Positions 9,801 to 21,221 of a stretch of DNA of 64,000 nt are shown here, in pieces. The position numbers and the translations under genes are program-made. Positions within the stretch are counted from its first letter, which is position 1. Each line of letters starts with the position of its first letter. The stretch spans positions 11,883,001-11,947,000 of the forward strand of contig CATNEN010000038.1 of the NCBI GenBank assembly GCA_950097015.1. Reading direction: 5' to 3'. The notes under the pieces are model-generated. The model saw only the letters and a list, made by a program, of their open reading frames with translations, made no database searches and was not told the origin of the DNA. This stretch comes from Macrostomum hystrix. Its lineage: Eukaryota > Platyhelminthes > Macrostomidae.

Positions 9801-11267
9801 TTAGTGAAGCGGTTTAACAGGCTGTTTGCGTACAGGCGGTGCCATGATGTACACAATGCCAGAGGCCTTGCTGTACAGCTGGTCCAGGTCCTCCTCTTGC
9901 ATCAGCTCGTCTATGCGCGGCGATTGACTGCCGTCGTAGCGACCGGCCGCGTGCTGCTCCAACGACGCCGGCTGCGTTGAATGCTGGTCGGCGCCACCTC
10001 CGGCTGGCCCGGAGGAAGGCGCGGCGGACACTTCTCCGTCGGCGGCAGAATCCGCGCTCTGCGAATCGCAATGAGAAAATCCTTGGTCCTTGGTACTATG
10101 TGTACCGCACAGTCTTGAACTCACCCTCTGCGTTTCCTGCTGCTGCTGCTGCCTGCCATTTTCGTCCGCCTTTCTTCTCTTGTCCTCTTCGTATTCGGCT
10201 AGCTGAATGGATGGCGGATGAGAGGCAGTTAAGAACTATGGGAGTTTGTGGCCGATTTTTCATATCCATGAACTTTATTAGCAGGAGAAAGACCACTGAG
10301 GTATATCAAATACCGACTGCCTGCTTCAAGATAGCTCCCAACAGAATGACCAATTTTGTGAAAGCACACCATCCGCCCTTTACGATGACCTAATTTTCAA
10401 AGCTGTCCGCATTGTCAGCATAGTCCAGATATTCAGCCATTCTTGTCGAAGACCCTGGTGACAAGGACAACTGACATGGCTCTGTACAAACCTTTATGGT
10501 GAATCCATATTCGTTTTAAAATGAAACATCAGCGTTCTACTCCTAATTGAGAGGTCTTGAGTTCGAATCTCAGCCATGGGACACAATGCTTGAGCAAGAC
10601 ACACAAATTCCATTGGCTTCAGTCCACTCACCGTCTTGTGCGGGTTCGGCGGCCAGAATTCTTTCCAGTCGTCGTCGCTGCGACGACGAGCACCTCGGCT
10701 GTTGTCTCGGGCCTCGCCAGCGGACTCGATGACGCCGTCCAGGACCAGCTTGCGAATCCGCCGAGACTCTGCCTCCGCCAGTCGGCGCTCCTTCTGCTGC
10801 TGCACCGTCTAATGAGTTTTGGGATTCGAACTCGATGGTCTCCACATATCGGAGGGTTCGATTGTGCCTATATGTTACTGATATTGCTACTGAGCGTTTC
10901 TATAGTTACTAGAGAGTGTCTAAAGATACTAGAGGGTGTCTAAAGATACTAGAGGGTGTCTGTAGATACTAGAGGGTGTCTATAGATACTAGAGGGTGTC
11001 TGTAGATACTAGAGGGTGTCCGCTGGTTCCAGAATTATGTCTGGAAAGTACATTTCGCACACTTTGTCTGTGCATGTGTCTCTCTCAGATTATATTCGCG
11101 TGTACGAAATTCGAAAGCATTGCGGACAGTTTTGCCCTGGATCCGCTCACCAGGTACTTGTCGTCAAGCCTCTGCTGCAGCTCCTGCACGAAGCGCTTAT
11201 CGGTGACCTTGGGCTCGCGGTCGCCCATCACCTGGTCGTAGCGCCGCTGTCTTGGAATAGCCGGCAT
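9801..11267 (-). CDS. Uncharacterised charged coiled-coil-like protein, 209 aa, four exons
   Basis: Exons in transcript order: 11151-11267, 10632-10808, 10125-10202, 9801-10058. All introns are GT-AG and all three junctions are phase 0 (117, 177, 78 and 258 nt). The start is the ATG of MPAIPRQRRYDQVMGDREP; the upstream frame only has TTG. The N-terminal half is rich in Arg, Lys, Glu and Gln (QQQKERRLAEAESRRIRKL) and looks like a coiled coil, with DDDWKEFWPPNPHKT near residue 85. The C-terminal half is low-complexity Ala/Ser/Gly, then DELMQEEDLDQLYSKASGI and a basic tail. There is no signal peptide or membrane segment. I do not recognise the family. Introns contain a SINE scrap and a 20-bp array. 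The exon model rests on frame continuity and splice sites only. Confidence 0.6.
10530..10612 (+). mobile_element. Fragment of a tRNA-derived SINE in an intron
   Basis: It shows a tRNA 3'-half with a perfect B box (GTTCGAATC) followed by TTGAGCAAGACACACAAATT. That body motif resembles family A SINEs at 24643 and 17845 (TTTAGCAAGACACTTAACTC). It lies antisense in the second intron of the 209-aa gene and ends next to the splice donor. Confidence 0.5.
10903..11022. repeat. 20-bp tandem repeat, ~6 copies, in an intron
   Basis: The unit is AGATACTAGAGGGTGTCTGT with AA or AT variants at the end. It sits in the first intron of the 209-aa gene. Confidence 0.93.
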
Positions 11268-11880
11268 GTCGACTGTTAGTCCCGCTATCAAAAGTCTAAT
11301 AGTTAAGCCGATGATGAGCGAGTGAGTGAGTTCTGCTCAGCTTCACCTCTAAACAGCTCGGCGCACAAAAGATGAACGGAGAATTTATTCTTAATTGAAA
11401 GCCTCAAATTGTGGGGGTTGGATAGGGTTGGTCAGTGTGAATCGCTTTTCTTGTTTTCAAAGCCGACGCATTGCCAGTCAGTGTTGACCCAAGCGGGTGG
11501 GTCAACCAGCAATTGCCAGGCAGAGCCGTATGTCATAGAAAGCAGAAAATACTTCACAGTTAAACAATGGGGAGAGATAGAAGGAGCAAGAAAGCACGGC
11601 AACCAGCCAACAGCTCGGCTTACTGAGGCCACACTCAGAGGAGGGCATTTCATCTGACACGAAGATTGCTCGTTGAGGCAGGCACAGATTAAGAGACGCA
11701 AAACTGTATTTTACAGTGCTGTTTACAATCGCTAGGTAGATCTGCAATTCAAGGTGTTCTCGCCTAGCAAGCTTATAACACAAATTAACAATGAGGCCAA
11801 TGCAATGCACTTTTTTCCAAAACGACCTCCCAAATATGAGAAAAAATGGTCTAGTTATTTTAACTTTGAGTGCGAAAAAA
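11268..11880. other. Intergenic, nothing recognised
   Basis: This is the 5' flank of the minus-strand 209-aa gene. ORFs on both strands overlap without coding-like composition. No repeat or regulatory motif could be supported. Confidence 0.4.
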
Positions 11881-11883
11881 CTA

Positions 11884-12195
11884 TAAACGCGTTGTTTGCA
11901 TATCGCACCAAGGTCCCCGAGCTCGATTCCGCGGCGAGGGCACATTTATTTGGCTTGTCGTGCAATTTACGCCCTTGAGATCCAACCCCCAAGGCACAGT
12001 AAACGTGTGCACTGCCTGACGATGAGAAAGTCAGGGCAGATGTACACACCTGTGTGAGCGTGTGCCTGCGTACGGTATCTGTGTGCGTGTCTGTTAAGGA
12101 GTCAGTGAAAGGGGCAGAATAGTCTCTCTGGCTGTGGGTCTAAAGTCTCCAAATTATGTTTCATTGCCCGCAGCCCTCCTGCAATTGTGATTAGT
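11884..12195 (+). mobile_element. SINE family B, copy 2 (head degenerate)
   Basis: Recognised by TCGCACCAAGGTCCCCGAGC, the B-box region GCTCGATTCCGCGGCGAGG, the TTGTCGTGCAATTTACGCCC body motif and GCAGCCCTCCTGCAATT near the 3' end. The A-box part is degraded or truncated. Confidence 0.8.
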
Positions 12196-12890
12196 TCTCT
12201 AAATGTTTCGCTACAAATGCAAAAGCTGAAGTCGCATTTTAAGTACACCTAGCTAAATATAAAATATTCAACCACTTCAGCATGCCCACAGCTTCAGTAC
12301 GCCCAAGGTACACCAACTGCACAATGCACAAACCTGACGGATCTAATAGCCAAATCCCAGTTCACTAATATTCTCTGTACAATCACCTCCAACAGGAGAG
12401 GCTGTATTTCAAGTGCGGCTACAGGCAGATGGCTTTACCAGATTATAGCAGTGAATTCATTTATAATGCAACATCATATTAAACTCAGATCACCATGGCA
12501 ACAGGCAAACTTAAGCAGCACTCTGGGGCTCAGGTGGGATGAAAAAAAGCCTAAAGGAAAAGAACTGTAACTGGCAGCGGGAGAGCTATACAATGCAGTG
12601 GTAATGGTGCAAGATCTGTGCATATTTGATAACCCTGAGAAACCGTGCAAAAAGTCCTGCCTTCTGCAATGCCTAAAGCAAAAAGCAAAAGCACGATTCT
12701 TTATAACCAGTAATTCGATATAGTCCAGATTTTTTTGATTGATTAGGAATTGAAAAAAATATTCTTGAGTTGATTAAACACTGGCCCAAACTTATACTGT
12801 ATAAATATCGGGGACTATTTCAGTAGAAATTAATAGAGGCATTCTAATCAAGATTATAATTCAAGATCGAAAGTGCCCAGGTCCGCTGTT
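12196..12890. other. Intergenic, nothing recognised
   Basis: AT-rich sequence with no repeat, tRNA-like box or coding signal that I could support. Confidence 0.4.
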
Positions 12891-12891
12891 T

Positions 12892-13072
12892 TGATCGTCA
12901 ATTGGTTGATTAGCGGAGGGTTTAGTCTCGCACCGAAGTCCTGAGCTCGAACCAGCGGCGAGGCCACATTCGTTTGAGGCGGAGTGAAGGCTAGGGGGCT
13001 TGTCGTATAATTGACGCGCATTAGTGCCAACCAACTCAGCCCAGGGAGTGTGTGCACTGCATGAAGCCACTG
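12892..13072 (+). mobile_element. SINE family B, copy 3, 3'-truncated, in the 3' flank of DEG/ENaC gene A
   Basis: Shared pieces include GCGGCGAGGCCACATT, GGGGGCTTGTCGT and GTGTGTGCACTGCATGA. It ends within a few bases of the stop codon of gene A (13075-13077), in antisense orientation, so it probably supplies part of that gene's 3' UTR. Confidence 0.7.
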
Positions 13073-13074
13073 TC

Positions 13075-16000
13075 TCAGACTGAGAAAATCTTCTGGAACC
13101 AGGAGGGCTGATACTCGATGGCAGCCTTGCCACCGTCAGCTCCGAGCAGCTCGGCTGAGAACGGCTGCGGTTTCAATGGCAATTCAAAGTGCAGCTGCAG
13201 CTGGTCCATTGTGCCCGATTGGAATGGCTCGGCATCGTAGATAGCACGAGGCGCATTGTCTGGAACATGATCGCCTACCGCTTCAGTCTTGACAGGCTGC
13301 ACTCTGTTAGCATTGTGCAACCTGAGCGCGGACAGCTGAACCAGTTGGAACACCAGCTCCAGCATCTCCAGTAGGGTGATGATGGAAACGCCGACCCACA
13401 GGCCTGAAAATAGGATTGCGATGTTTCAGAAATTAGATTTCACAACTTTAGAGCTTAGACCAGTTTGTCCCTGAACAAGATTTGTATATTCTATTCGTAG
13501 AGATCATTGTGCGTTTTAGATAAGTGCGCGTAAGTTCAAGGGCTTATCAAGCCCAGGGGACAAGGGTCCATTAATCGGCTGACAAATATATGTGGCGGCC
13601 CCCTAAATAAAAAAATCCAGGCCTACGCCACTGCGTAAGTTTAGCAACTATTCTTTTCTACACATTTTATTTTCGAGTGTAAAAGCTTTTTTACCGTGAA
13701 TTGGATAGAAAGCAGTTCTATGTGTATACTGCTTGCTTTGCACTTCAGGAAAAATCAATAAATTTAATAGGGCTCTTAAGTAAGGTAAAAAATGTGCAGA
13801 AATAATTTATCCCAGTAATTTCTTTGTTTAAACAGCAGCGTGGACAATTGTGGAATTATGAATTTGCTGAGAGCTGAAGAATATGCGAATGGTTCCTGTG
13901 AGTGTGTGCCAGCTTAAGGACCAATCGATACTGACATGCTCAAACTCTCCCTTTGGAGACAAATGAAATGCCAATTCCATTTGTTTAATGTAAGAAAATG
14001 TTTCACCTTATTTGAGGTTCCTCATAATTTTTCAATTGAAAATTGGGTCACAAAATAACACCCTGTGTACGTACCACCAGAAAACGTTCGACAATTTTGC
14101 CATGGACTCAACAGAAAATATCGGACCAATTTGTTGTTTAATATTATATTTTCTGAGCATATGTATCATTTAAGACTTGTTGTAATGCCAAAACATTTTG
14201 TTTAATCTTCCCTATTTGCCTAATGATTTGGCCCAACAGCACAAGTCTCAACCGTGAGAGGACACGAGAGGTATTTCTATCATCCTCGCAACTGCTTATG
14301 AGTTGCAGTTTTCAGCTCGATCAACACAAGCTTACCGAGAATTCCGCCCAGATCTGAGAACAAATTTCTCAGCTGGTAGGCGAATGATTCTTTGAAGACG
14401 CTGGCCTTGGTGGACTCGGTGTACAGGTCTAGCACACTGACGTACTTGTTGCTAATCGTCGTTGAAGGCCGATTGTACACATCCATCAGACGGCTGGTGA
14501 ACAGGCCGCTGCCCGCAATGCTCGTCAGAATGGCCGCCGCATAGTCCCTCAGAGCCAGCGCTGCCAGCTTGGAGTCCTTGGGCCAGGCCGATAGGGTGGT
14601 GGTGACGCGGTAGCGAGTGTTGCTGCACCTGACCGGGCAGCGCTTGCTGGAGACACCCTGTGTCTCATGCCGGTGCAGAACTTTACGAAAACAGTTGATC
14701 AGCTTTGCTGTGCGATTGTACAGGTGCCAGTTGTCCTGGAGGTACTGTGTAAGGGGATAATTGACCCAGGACTTGTTTGTAATAGTGTACTCAGTTTTGT
14801 TCAGACTGTTCTGCTGATAGAAGATGTCACGGAAGAAGAGCTGAAATGAAATAGTAATAGAAGTAGTAGAATGTAACACTATAACGTGCCCGAAACTTTA
14901 AGACTTTTTGGGAAACAATTGAAGCTCTCACCTCCTCTGGCAGCTGGTGGCACACTCCGGTATCGTTCATGAGGTCGCTGGGCAACGCCAGGTGTGTCCC
15001 CAAGCAGTCGCAGGTATTCTTGAACTCCTCCTGCATGATTCGCGTCAAGCAGTCCTGGGTGCTGCCGAAGAAGCTCTGGTTCTCGAAGTGCCCAGGGTAG
15101 GAGAAGTTCATTGTGTAGGTCACATTCGGCAGGTCATCGCTGCACGGAAACGATTCACGGTTGACCTTCGAGTCAGTCTCAGAAGACATCAGTGCCGAGG
15201 TCTTGTAGCCGAATGGTGCGTTGAAGCTGAGCGTCATGTCCGGCTTGAATCCTGCAGTTCAAGTGGAATCATTATTACCGGGAGCATGTACGAGTATTTA
15301 AAGCGCAATGGTATTTGCGTCTTTGAGTAAGACACTTAATTCCGTATTGCAGTGAAACAGTGAACTGCATGCCAAACTTCTGTATCCTCTATCATGTGAT
15401 GAAAATTCGAGAGTGACATTAAGTGCTTTCCCGTTACCGTTTTCGTGCAGAGCAATGCGGAACCCGGGAACATTGTCAATTTGCTCTTCGTTAGTGAGAA
15501 ATGTCGTGGCTGGCTGCACAAGTACCAGGTAGAGCCCATTGCCCTCCCCGGCTCGGACGACGGTACGGTTCACAGGATTGAAGGACATGCACATGAATCT
15601 GGAGAGGATTAAGAGCATCAACTTTGAGTACAGCACGGGAAAGCCCACAGAGCCTAGCGCCAAACTGATAATGCAATCCAAGAATAGCTACAATTTTTGC
15701 AACCTTTCTTCGTCCTTGTAAATCGTGAAGTTTTCAAATGAGCACAACTCAGAGTTGTAGCGGCAGTAAATGACGGTCTCATACGGCTGCTGAAACAGGA
15801 CTCCGCGATAGGCCAGGAATCTCAGAGAAAGCTTGCCATCATGATAGAAGCTGTAGGCCTCTGTCGGCATGGACACATTCCAGTCCTCCTGTAGCAGCTG
15901 GTACAATGCTCTTGGAATGTCATAAATCATGGCTGAAAGGCATCTATCACGTCCTAAAACAGAGAAATTATACTTGGAAATGAGTAGTTAATCGATTTCA

Positions 16001-16367
16001 AATTCCAAGCCTCACAAGCCTCACCTGGGATACTGTAGTTGCTTTCTACCTTCTGGCAGAAATACACGAACGAGTTGGTGGGGCAGATGGTCACAGTCGG
16101 GAACTGAAAATCGGCGCCCTCATTTGAGAACTCTGTGCTCACTGGGTAGCTCAGGTAGCGCTGCGCCAGCTCTGCCAGGTGTAGTGAGAACCCGACACAG
16201 GCGCCCACAATGGCCAGGCCCCAGACTAAACGGCGCAGTCCGGAGCCCTGCGTCAGGCGCATGATGCCGTGCGCTGTGGTCTGCTCCGCGAATGAAATCA
16301 GCGCCTTCTGGCGAAGCTCCCGCAGCAGGGACTCGGGCTGCTGCTGCTGCTGATCGTCCAAGATCAT
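13075..16367 (-). CDS. DEG/ENaC (amiloride-sensitive channel family) subunit, gene A, 635 aa
   Basis: Exons in transcript order: 16025-16367, 15704-15953, 15438-15598, 14932-15251, 14336-14840, 13075-13403; 1908 nt including the stop, all GT-AG. It encodes a trimeric Na+-type channel subunit of the plasma membrane. Domains: a cytosolic N-terminus with the family's His-Gly gating motif (TTAHGIMRL, residues ~31-39); TM1 ~46-68; the post-TM1 element FQFPTVTICPT; a Cys-rich extracellular domain (CRYNSELCSFENFT, EGNGLYLVL, NQSFFGSTQDC, NTCDCLGTHL, RCPVRCSNTRY); and TM2 with SDLGGILGLWVGVS, where Gly-Val-Ser (~531-533) matches the GxS selectivity filter. Glutamines near the N-terminus form a short poly-Q run. 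The C-terminal tail is unlike its paralogs. Ligand or gating stimulus cannot be told from sequence. Paralogs B, C and D share every exon boundary. Confidence 0.93.
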
Positions 16368-16744
16368 TTCAATGCTGCCTCAAGGTGATCTCAAACTGCG
16401 TTAGGCGATAGTATTTAGCTGGCCCTATCAGAGCCTACAAATTTTAAACACCAGGTATTAACCTGCTGCTGATTAGGGGGCCTAATAAATGTGAGGAAAA
16501 CCTGTTGGCTTCAAATGGCAGAACAGCACGGGCCAATCACATCTTCTCTTCAGTCTTTTAAGTGGAATCAGCATCTTAAAAACATTACACAGGCAAGTCC
16601 CGATGTCAGCGTCAAAGAAAACTTTGATCCATACATGGTCTTGGGAGGTCGCCACACCCAGCTGATGCTTTGTCGGTCAGCTGAGTCGGTGATTCTTTGG
16701 CCCACCAAGGATCTGAAATTCGAACTACGGGGCTTTCGTCTGTT

Positions 16745-17460
16745 TTAAGAGGCCAATCTGTATGGGTTCGTTATTTAGGTCGAGCTCGCTATTGTACTTG
16801 CTGGCGATCATGTCAGGCGTGTTTTTATACAGGTACAGGTGCCGCTTGTCCAATCAGACTCCATCGATGCGATTCAAGATCCTGCTATAGTGCAGACCTT
16901 CAGCACCGAGGCGATTAGTTCTTGATTCTTCAGCGGGCTCGAAAGTGGTGAGAGTTTGCAGACACCCTTCAGAGTCACACACCTTTCGTCTTCTTCTCGT
17001 TCAGGGCGCATCCGTTCCGGCTTGGCCGCTCTGGAAGGGGCTGTGATCATGCACTGAGGGCTCAGTGGCGGTCGCCTCGATGACTCTGAACGGGACATAC
17101 AGACATACATGTACGTATTTCTGAAAGCCTATTTGCTTCAGTTAAGAGGCTTGTTAGAATTCCATGAATACAAGCATGCATAGCGATTCCAGTGTGTGTT
17201 GTTGAGGCAGTCATTTTCTTGTCTGTCAAATTTTCCACAGAGGGACCGCTGTCGAATTGTGACAAGAGCACACGAGAGGAACCAGCTGTGGCACATGATG
17301 GCATTGTTCATTAGGTCACTGGGAAGCGGGAGGTGCATTTCTAGTCAGCCGCCAATCCTCATGCAGTCCGTCTTGTCGCTAAGGTACCTCTGGTCTTGGT
17401 GTTTTCCTGGCCATAAAACGTGCATGATGTAACTGACGTTCGATGGATCAAAAACGAGCA
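16745..17460 (-). pseudogene. Decayed DEG/ENaC copy (remnants of the 320-nt and 505-nt exons)
   Basis: 17280-17440 aligns by eye with the 320-nt exon of gene A (compare GTGGCACATGATGGCATTGT with the paralogs' GTGGCACACTCC), with many substitutions. 16780-16910, on the minus strand, reads as a degraded 505-nt exon with pieces such as RILNRIDG and SKYNSELDL interrupted by a stop, matching LLNRIAG and NKFISVLDL of gene B. No other exon was found. It lies immediately upstream of gene A on the same strand, consistent with tandem duplication then loss. Confidence 0.65.
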
Positions 17461-17844
17461 ATAAACTCATAGACCTCTAGACCCATAGTTTTTTGAGTTG
17501 TAGAAATTCATATTTCATTCATTTTTTCATATAATTCAAAATGCGCAGCTGTTTAACTAACGTGACTACTCGCTTCAAGTAGTGTTTATGTAACATGCGC
17601 GCCGAACTGTGTAAAAAGCTTTGATGAAACTGCGACAATGATAGCCTAGCTATTTTAGATCCAGGATGATAAGTAAGAACGATCCTCCCTCGCAATCCAT
17701 CACAAGATACCTTTTTTGATAATCATTATTAGCTGTTACAGTAGACTTACGGAGCTGACCCCTTTGAAAACTTTGAAAGCTTTGAAAACTAAATTACCCC
17801 TAAAGTTTATCATAGTTGTGCAATCACCGATAATAATAACAAAA

Positions 17845-18150
17845 AAATAATTGATTACACATGCCCTATTGGGCCAGATGTGCAGCCGACAGCACAGCCG
17901 CAGCTATTGCGCGGCGCATCTGAAAGCTGCGTACGGCTGTTCAGTCCATGGACAGGGGGGACGCCACACCCACCTTCAATTATCAAAGCTAATGCTGGGA
18001 CCCATTTTACAGTTGTGTGAAATGAAGCAATGCAGAGTTAAGTGGCTTGCTAAAGGACACAAATTGTTCCAGTCGAGTCGGGAATCGAACCCCCGACCTT
18101 CAAGTCGTGAGTCCGACGCTCTGACCACTAGGCTACAACCTTCTCCTTTC
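17845..18150 (-). mobile_element. tRNA-derived SINE, family A, copy 2
   Basis: The reverse complement starts with a tRNA-like head: TAGCCTAGTGGTCAGAGCG as A box and GGTTCGATTCCCGA as B box. An anticodon loop CTCACGA is in the position where tRNA-Met relatives have CTCATAA. The body shares TCCTTTAGCAAG and CACTTAACTCTGCATTGCTT with copy 1 at 24643, and it ends in TGTAATCAATTAT. The T-arm pairs well, but the acceptor stem does not, so this is not a functional tRNA gene. Confidence 0.85.
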
Positions 18151-18329
18151 ACGCTTCAGGAGATCCTAAAAATCCATTGACTGGAGAGGAGGATCGATCG
18201 ATTTAGAAATGGCTACTGCTCCTTGATTTTATATCGTTTTGAATGCTAGTCGGAACGCTAGGGGGTTGCCAGGAAGGAAGCAAGTGGAGCCGTGCCCCCC
18301 GCCTTCCCAATTGGCTGACGAGACAATGT

Positions 18330-18397
18330 GTCGCCCCGTAGTAGTGGCGCCCACGTAGTAGTGGCGCCCCCGTAGTAGTGGCACCCCCGTAGCTTCA
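18330..18397. repeat. 18-bp short tandem repeat, ~3.5 copies
   Basis: The unit CGTAGTAGTGGCGCCCCC is repeated with single-base variants upstream of gene T1. Confidence 0.9.
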
Positions 18398-18839
18398 TTC
18401 TTTTTTGATCGTCAGTAAGTCAGTTTAGTTAGGTGTATAGTAGTGCGACAGTGTTCATTATAAGTGCTAGAGTACCGAAATGAAAAATGATGAGTTCATG
18501 TTACGTGGGCGGCACTGTGTCTGAGAGTGAGGTAATTTGCATCGCAGAATGCAACTTCTAAATCGCGTGATTCATGGGAACAACTGATTTTTTGCTGCTT
18601 GACTAACAACACATTAAACTTGGAAACTTCCAAGAGCCTTGTGAAAACTCAAAGCTGGTTTAAAGTACTTCTCTCAAAACTTCGTTTAGTATGTTACGAA
18701 TTAAAGTACCATTTTTCGCTGCTAGACAATGACTAATTAGCTTCCTTTCCTCTTGTGCGTTTTCATCATTAAACGTCTGAAGAAGTAGCCGGGATGACGG
18801 CATGATGGCATGATGGCACGTCTCGTTAACTAGCAGGCT

Positions 18840-18994
18840 AGGATTGGATAATGCTTCTGAGTGCGACTGCCGGCCAGTATTTAAGCCGTATTTAAGCCGT
18901 AGCGCCGATGAAAACATAATAATTTTGTGACAGAGTAGGCTCTGTAGGAAGCATCCGCTCGTAGCAATAAAAAACTGCGAATATCTGGCCAAAC
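18840..18994 (+). promoter_or_regulatory. Putative core promoter of T1: inverted CCAAT box and TATTTAAG box
   Basis: GATTGG (CCAAT on the other strand) is at 18842-18847, and TATTTAAG at 18878-18885 is repeated at 18889-18896, about 100 nt before the ATG. The same order and similar spacing occur upstream of T2 (47434 and 47476), although surrounding sequence has drifted. Function is inferred from position and conservation between the two copies. Confidence 0.45.
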
Positions 18995-20236
18995 ATGAAC
19001 CTTGCGACCGCAGCCACATGGCTGATCCAGCTGCTGCAGCTCACCTCTCTGACTGCCGCTGACAGCCAGTACCTGTACTCCATCGACAAGGCCGAATGGG
19101 ATAGAGTAGGTGCACCTGAAACGTCAGGTTCGTCTGCTGTAGTCCTCGCAGCCCGCTCGGAAATCGAGTGCGCCGCACTGTGCGAGCTGGCGCCCTCCAG
19201 CTGCGCCAGTGTGGTCTGGTGCCCGACAGACCGCTGCCAGCTGGTTGACGGCATGCCCGGCGCCGCTGCCACTGCTGCACCCGCCGGCTGTCGAGCTCTG
19301 GCTCTGACTAGTCGACGTCGATGTGAGTGAATTCCGTCATTCTGTAAACCGTTTTTCTCTTCATTGCACAAGAGCAAACCCCACGGAACTGCTGATGCTT
19401 CTCCAGACAGTGGAAACTGGTGCTCGTGGAGCCTGTGGACTCCGTGGACCGCCAGCTGCTTCGCTGGCTCGCGAAATCGCGACCGGATCTGTCAGTGTCC
19501 ACAGCCTCAGGCTCCGTCGTCTGGCATCGGCTGTGACGACAGCTCAACCGCTGGCGGAGCTTCCCAGCTGGCCGAGAGATTCCTGGGCTGGTGCAACTGG
19601 CAAGCCTGGAGCAGCTGGGGCTCAGGTAAAAGATGTGCTTAAAGTATGCGATGAGATTTGCAGTTTTTGAGTCATGAATCAGACTGTACAGTCTTTGTCA
19701 TCGCTGCGCAGGATGCAACGTCAACCAGCAGCGGTCCAGGTCCAGGACCTGCGACTGCGCGACGGATCCAGTGACCTCTCCGTCTTCGAGCGCCACTGAG
19801 CAGGAATCGCGGTTTCTCGGCTGGTGTGACTGGCAGGCCTGGAGCAGCTGGAGCTCAGGTGAGAGACGTGCTCAAAGTATGGGATGAGATTTGCAGTTTT
19901 GGAATCAGAAATAGCATGCAGTACAGTCTTTGTTATCGTTGCGCAGGATGCAACGTCAACCGCCAGCGGTCCAGGACCAGGACGTGTGTCTGCGCGACGG
20001 ATCCAGTGACCTCTCCGTCTTTGAACGCCACTGAGCAGGAATCCCATTTTCTTGGCTGGTGTCCGTGGAATCCTTGGGGCGATTGGTCTGGCTGGCGCCG
20101 GGACAACTGCGCGCTTGGGTGGGAAAGAAGGAGCCGCACCCGCACACGCAGTTGTGGATGCATTGTGAGCTACACTGCGAACCCATCTTCGACGAGCTCT
20201 GATTCGGACGAAACGTCTTGCCAATTTCAAGGATGA
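18995..20236 (+). CDS. T1: secreted PAN/apple-like plus thrombospondin type-1 repeat protein, 339 aa
   Basis: Proposed exons: 18995-19326, 19375-19625, 19712-19858, 19947-20236 (stop at 20234). Residues 1-22 (ATWLIQLLQLTSLTA core) form a signal peptide. Residues ~23-108 hold a Cys-rich segment with SEIECAALCELAPSSC and WCPTDRCQLV spacing, like a PAN/apple module. Then four TSP1-like modules follow, each with a W-x-x-W motif and an arginine-rich strand: WCSWSLWTPW, CNWQAWSSWGSGC, CDWQAWSSWSSGC and CPWNPWGDWSGW with RSRTRTRSC. TSP1 modules usually bind matrix or cell-surface ligands; no partner can be named. Exon 3 looks like a hybrid of the start of exon 4 and the end of exon 2. The first junction (donor GTGAAT, acceptor CACAAGAG) was chosen because the stronger GTGAGT donor gives a stop; it is the least certain. 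Confidence 0.75.
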
Positions 20237-21170
20237 TCAAAATTGCGCAAGCAGTTGCTTTCCGATTGGTAATTATTAAATTTACTGGAAAAATGATTGC
20301 GCGAACGATGGGCTATGGTTCTGCGAACCTTCATTTGATATAGAACTCTGTAGATCATCAGCTTTCTTAAAAAATTAAATACTCCCCTTTTTAGACTTGC
20401 AAACCCTACTGTGAAATTCTGAAAAGTTTTTGCTTGCCTCAAAATTTTTACCTAAGCTGGAAAGGAGGAAAGGCTTACGCCTTAACTTGAGATTGCTCTG
20501 TGCTAGAGCAATTGAAGTGACGATTTTTTTGTGAAACGCGGGCCTGTCAGTGTACGGTCGACAGCCAGAGCCATCGACCAAGGCCAGAACACACGATTTA
20601 AGTTTAATTTTTATGATCAATTAATGATCGTCAAATTAAGAGTGCGCCAGAAATAGAGTGATTTTAATTGCAGTGTCAATGTGCCTGTGGTCGTTGACAA
20701 ATTGAGTGATGTTTTGGAACGAGATCAGTAGCTCCCCGGACTGACGAGATGTAAAAGCTCGCAACTTTTTCCAAGAGCCTATTAAAAATTGACTTCAAGT
20801 ACGTGCTCTCAAATCTTCACGCAGTATGTGATAAACTTTAGTTTGATTTATTAACTGCCAGACAATGGCTCATTAGCTGCAAATACGAGCGTAAGCGTTC
20901 CATTCCCCCTGTGCGTTTTTATTGTTAAACTACCGAATAGGAGTATGTGGTCTGCAAGCTCCCAGTCAATGAGTATCAAGCAGTCTCGCATGCATTTTCA
21001 ATACCCAATGTGAAGTTCTCCATGGAAACGCGAAGAAAAGAAAGCTGCATTCCTGCTAAAAGGACAGGGTAATTTAAGAAAAATCATCAAAAAGTTAAGG
21101 CTTTGTCTCTTACCTGTTCTCTTGTTTGCCTCTGCACTCTGCCCTCTGCTCTAGATCAATCGCCTGAATC
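20237..21170. other. T1 3' flank plus a second T-type 5' flank without its gene
   Basis: 20280-20460 resembles the region after T2 (48590-48660) and 41520-41680. 20720-20940 resembles the T1 5' flank at 18620-18785 (shared pieces: CCAAGAGCC, AGACAATG, CTGTGCGTTTT or close variants). No T coding sequence follows it; a gypsy fragment does. Confidence 0.55.
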
Positions 21171-21221
21171 GCTTATTTCGAAACACAGCTGACTTTTTTT
21201 ACGTCAAGTGAAACAAAGATA

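Noticed and set aside
10108-10296. Plus-strand ORF 9977-10393 opposite the 209-aa gene
   Set aside because: The minus strand explains the region with four in-phase exons; the plus frame has no splice or domain support.
16690-16745. Another antisense SINE head
   Set aside because: Only a weak B-box-like word (GTTCGAATT on the minus strand) is seen, with no A box or shared body.
18892-19377. 161-aa minus-strand ORF opposite T1 (and its copy opposite T2)
   Set aside because: It is the shadow of the GC-rich T1 exon; the plus strand has the signal peptide, Cys spacing and splice sites.
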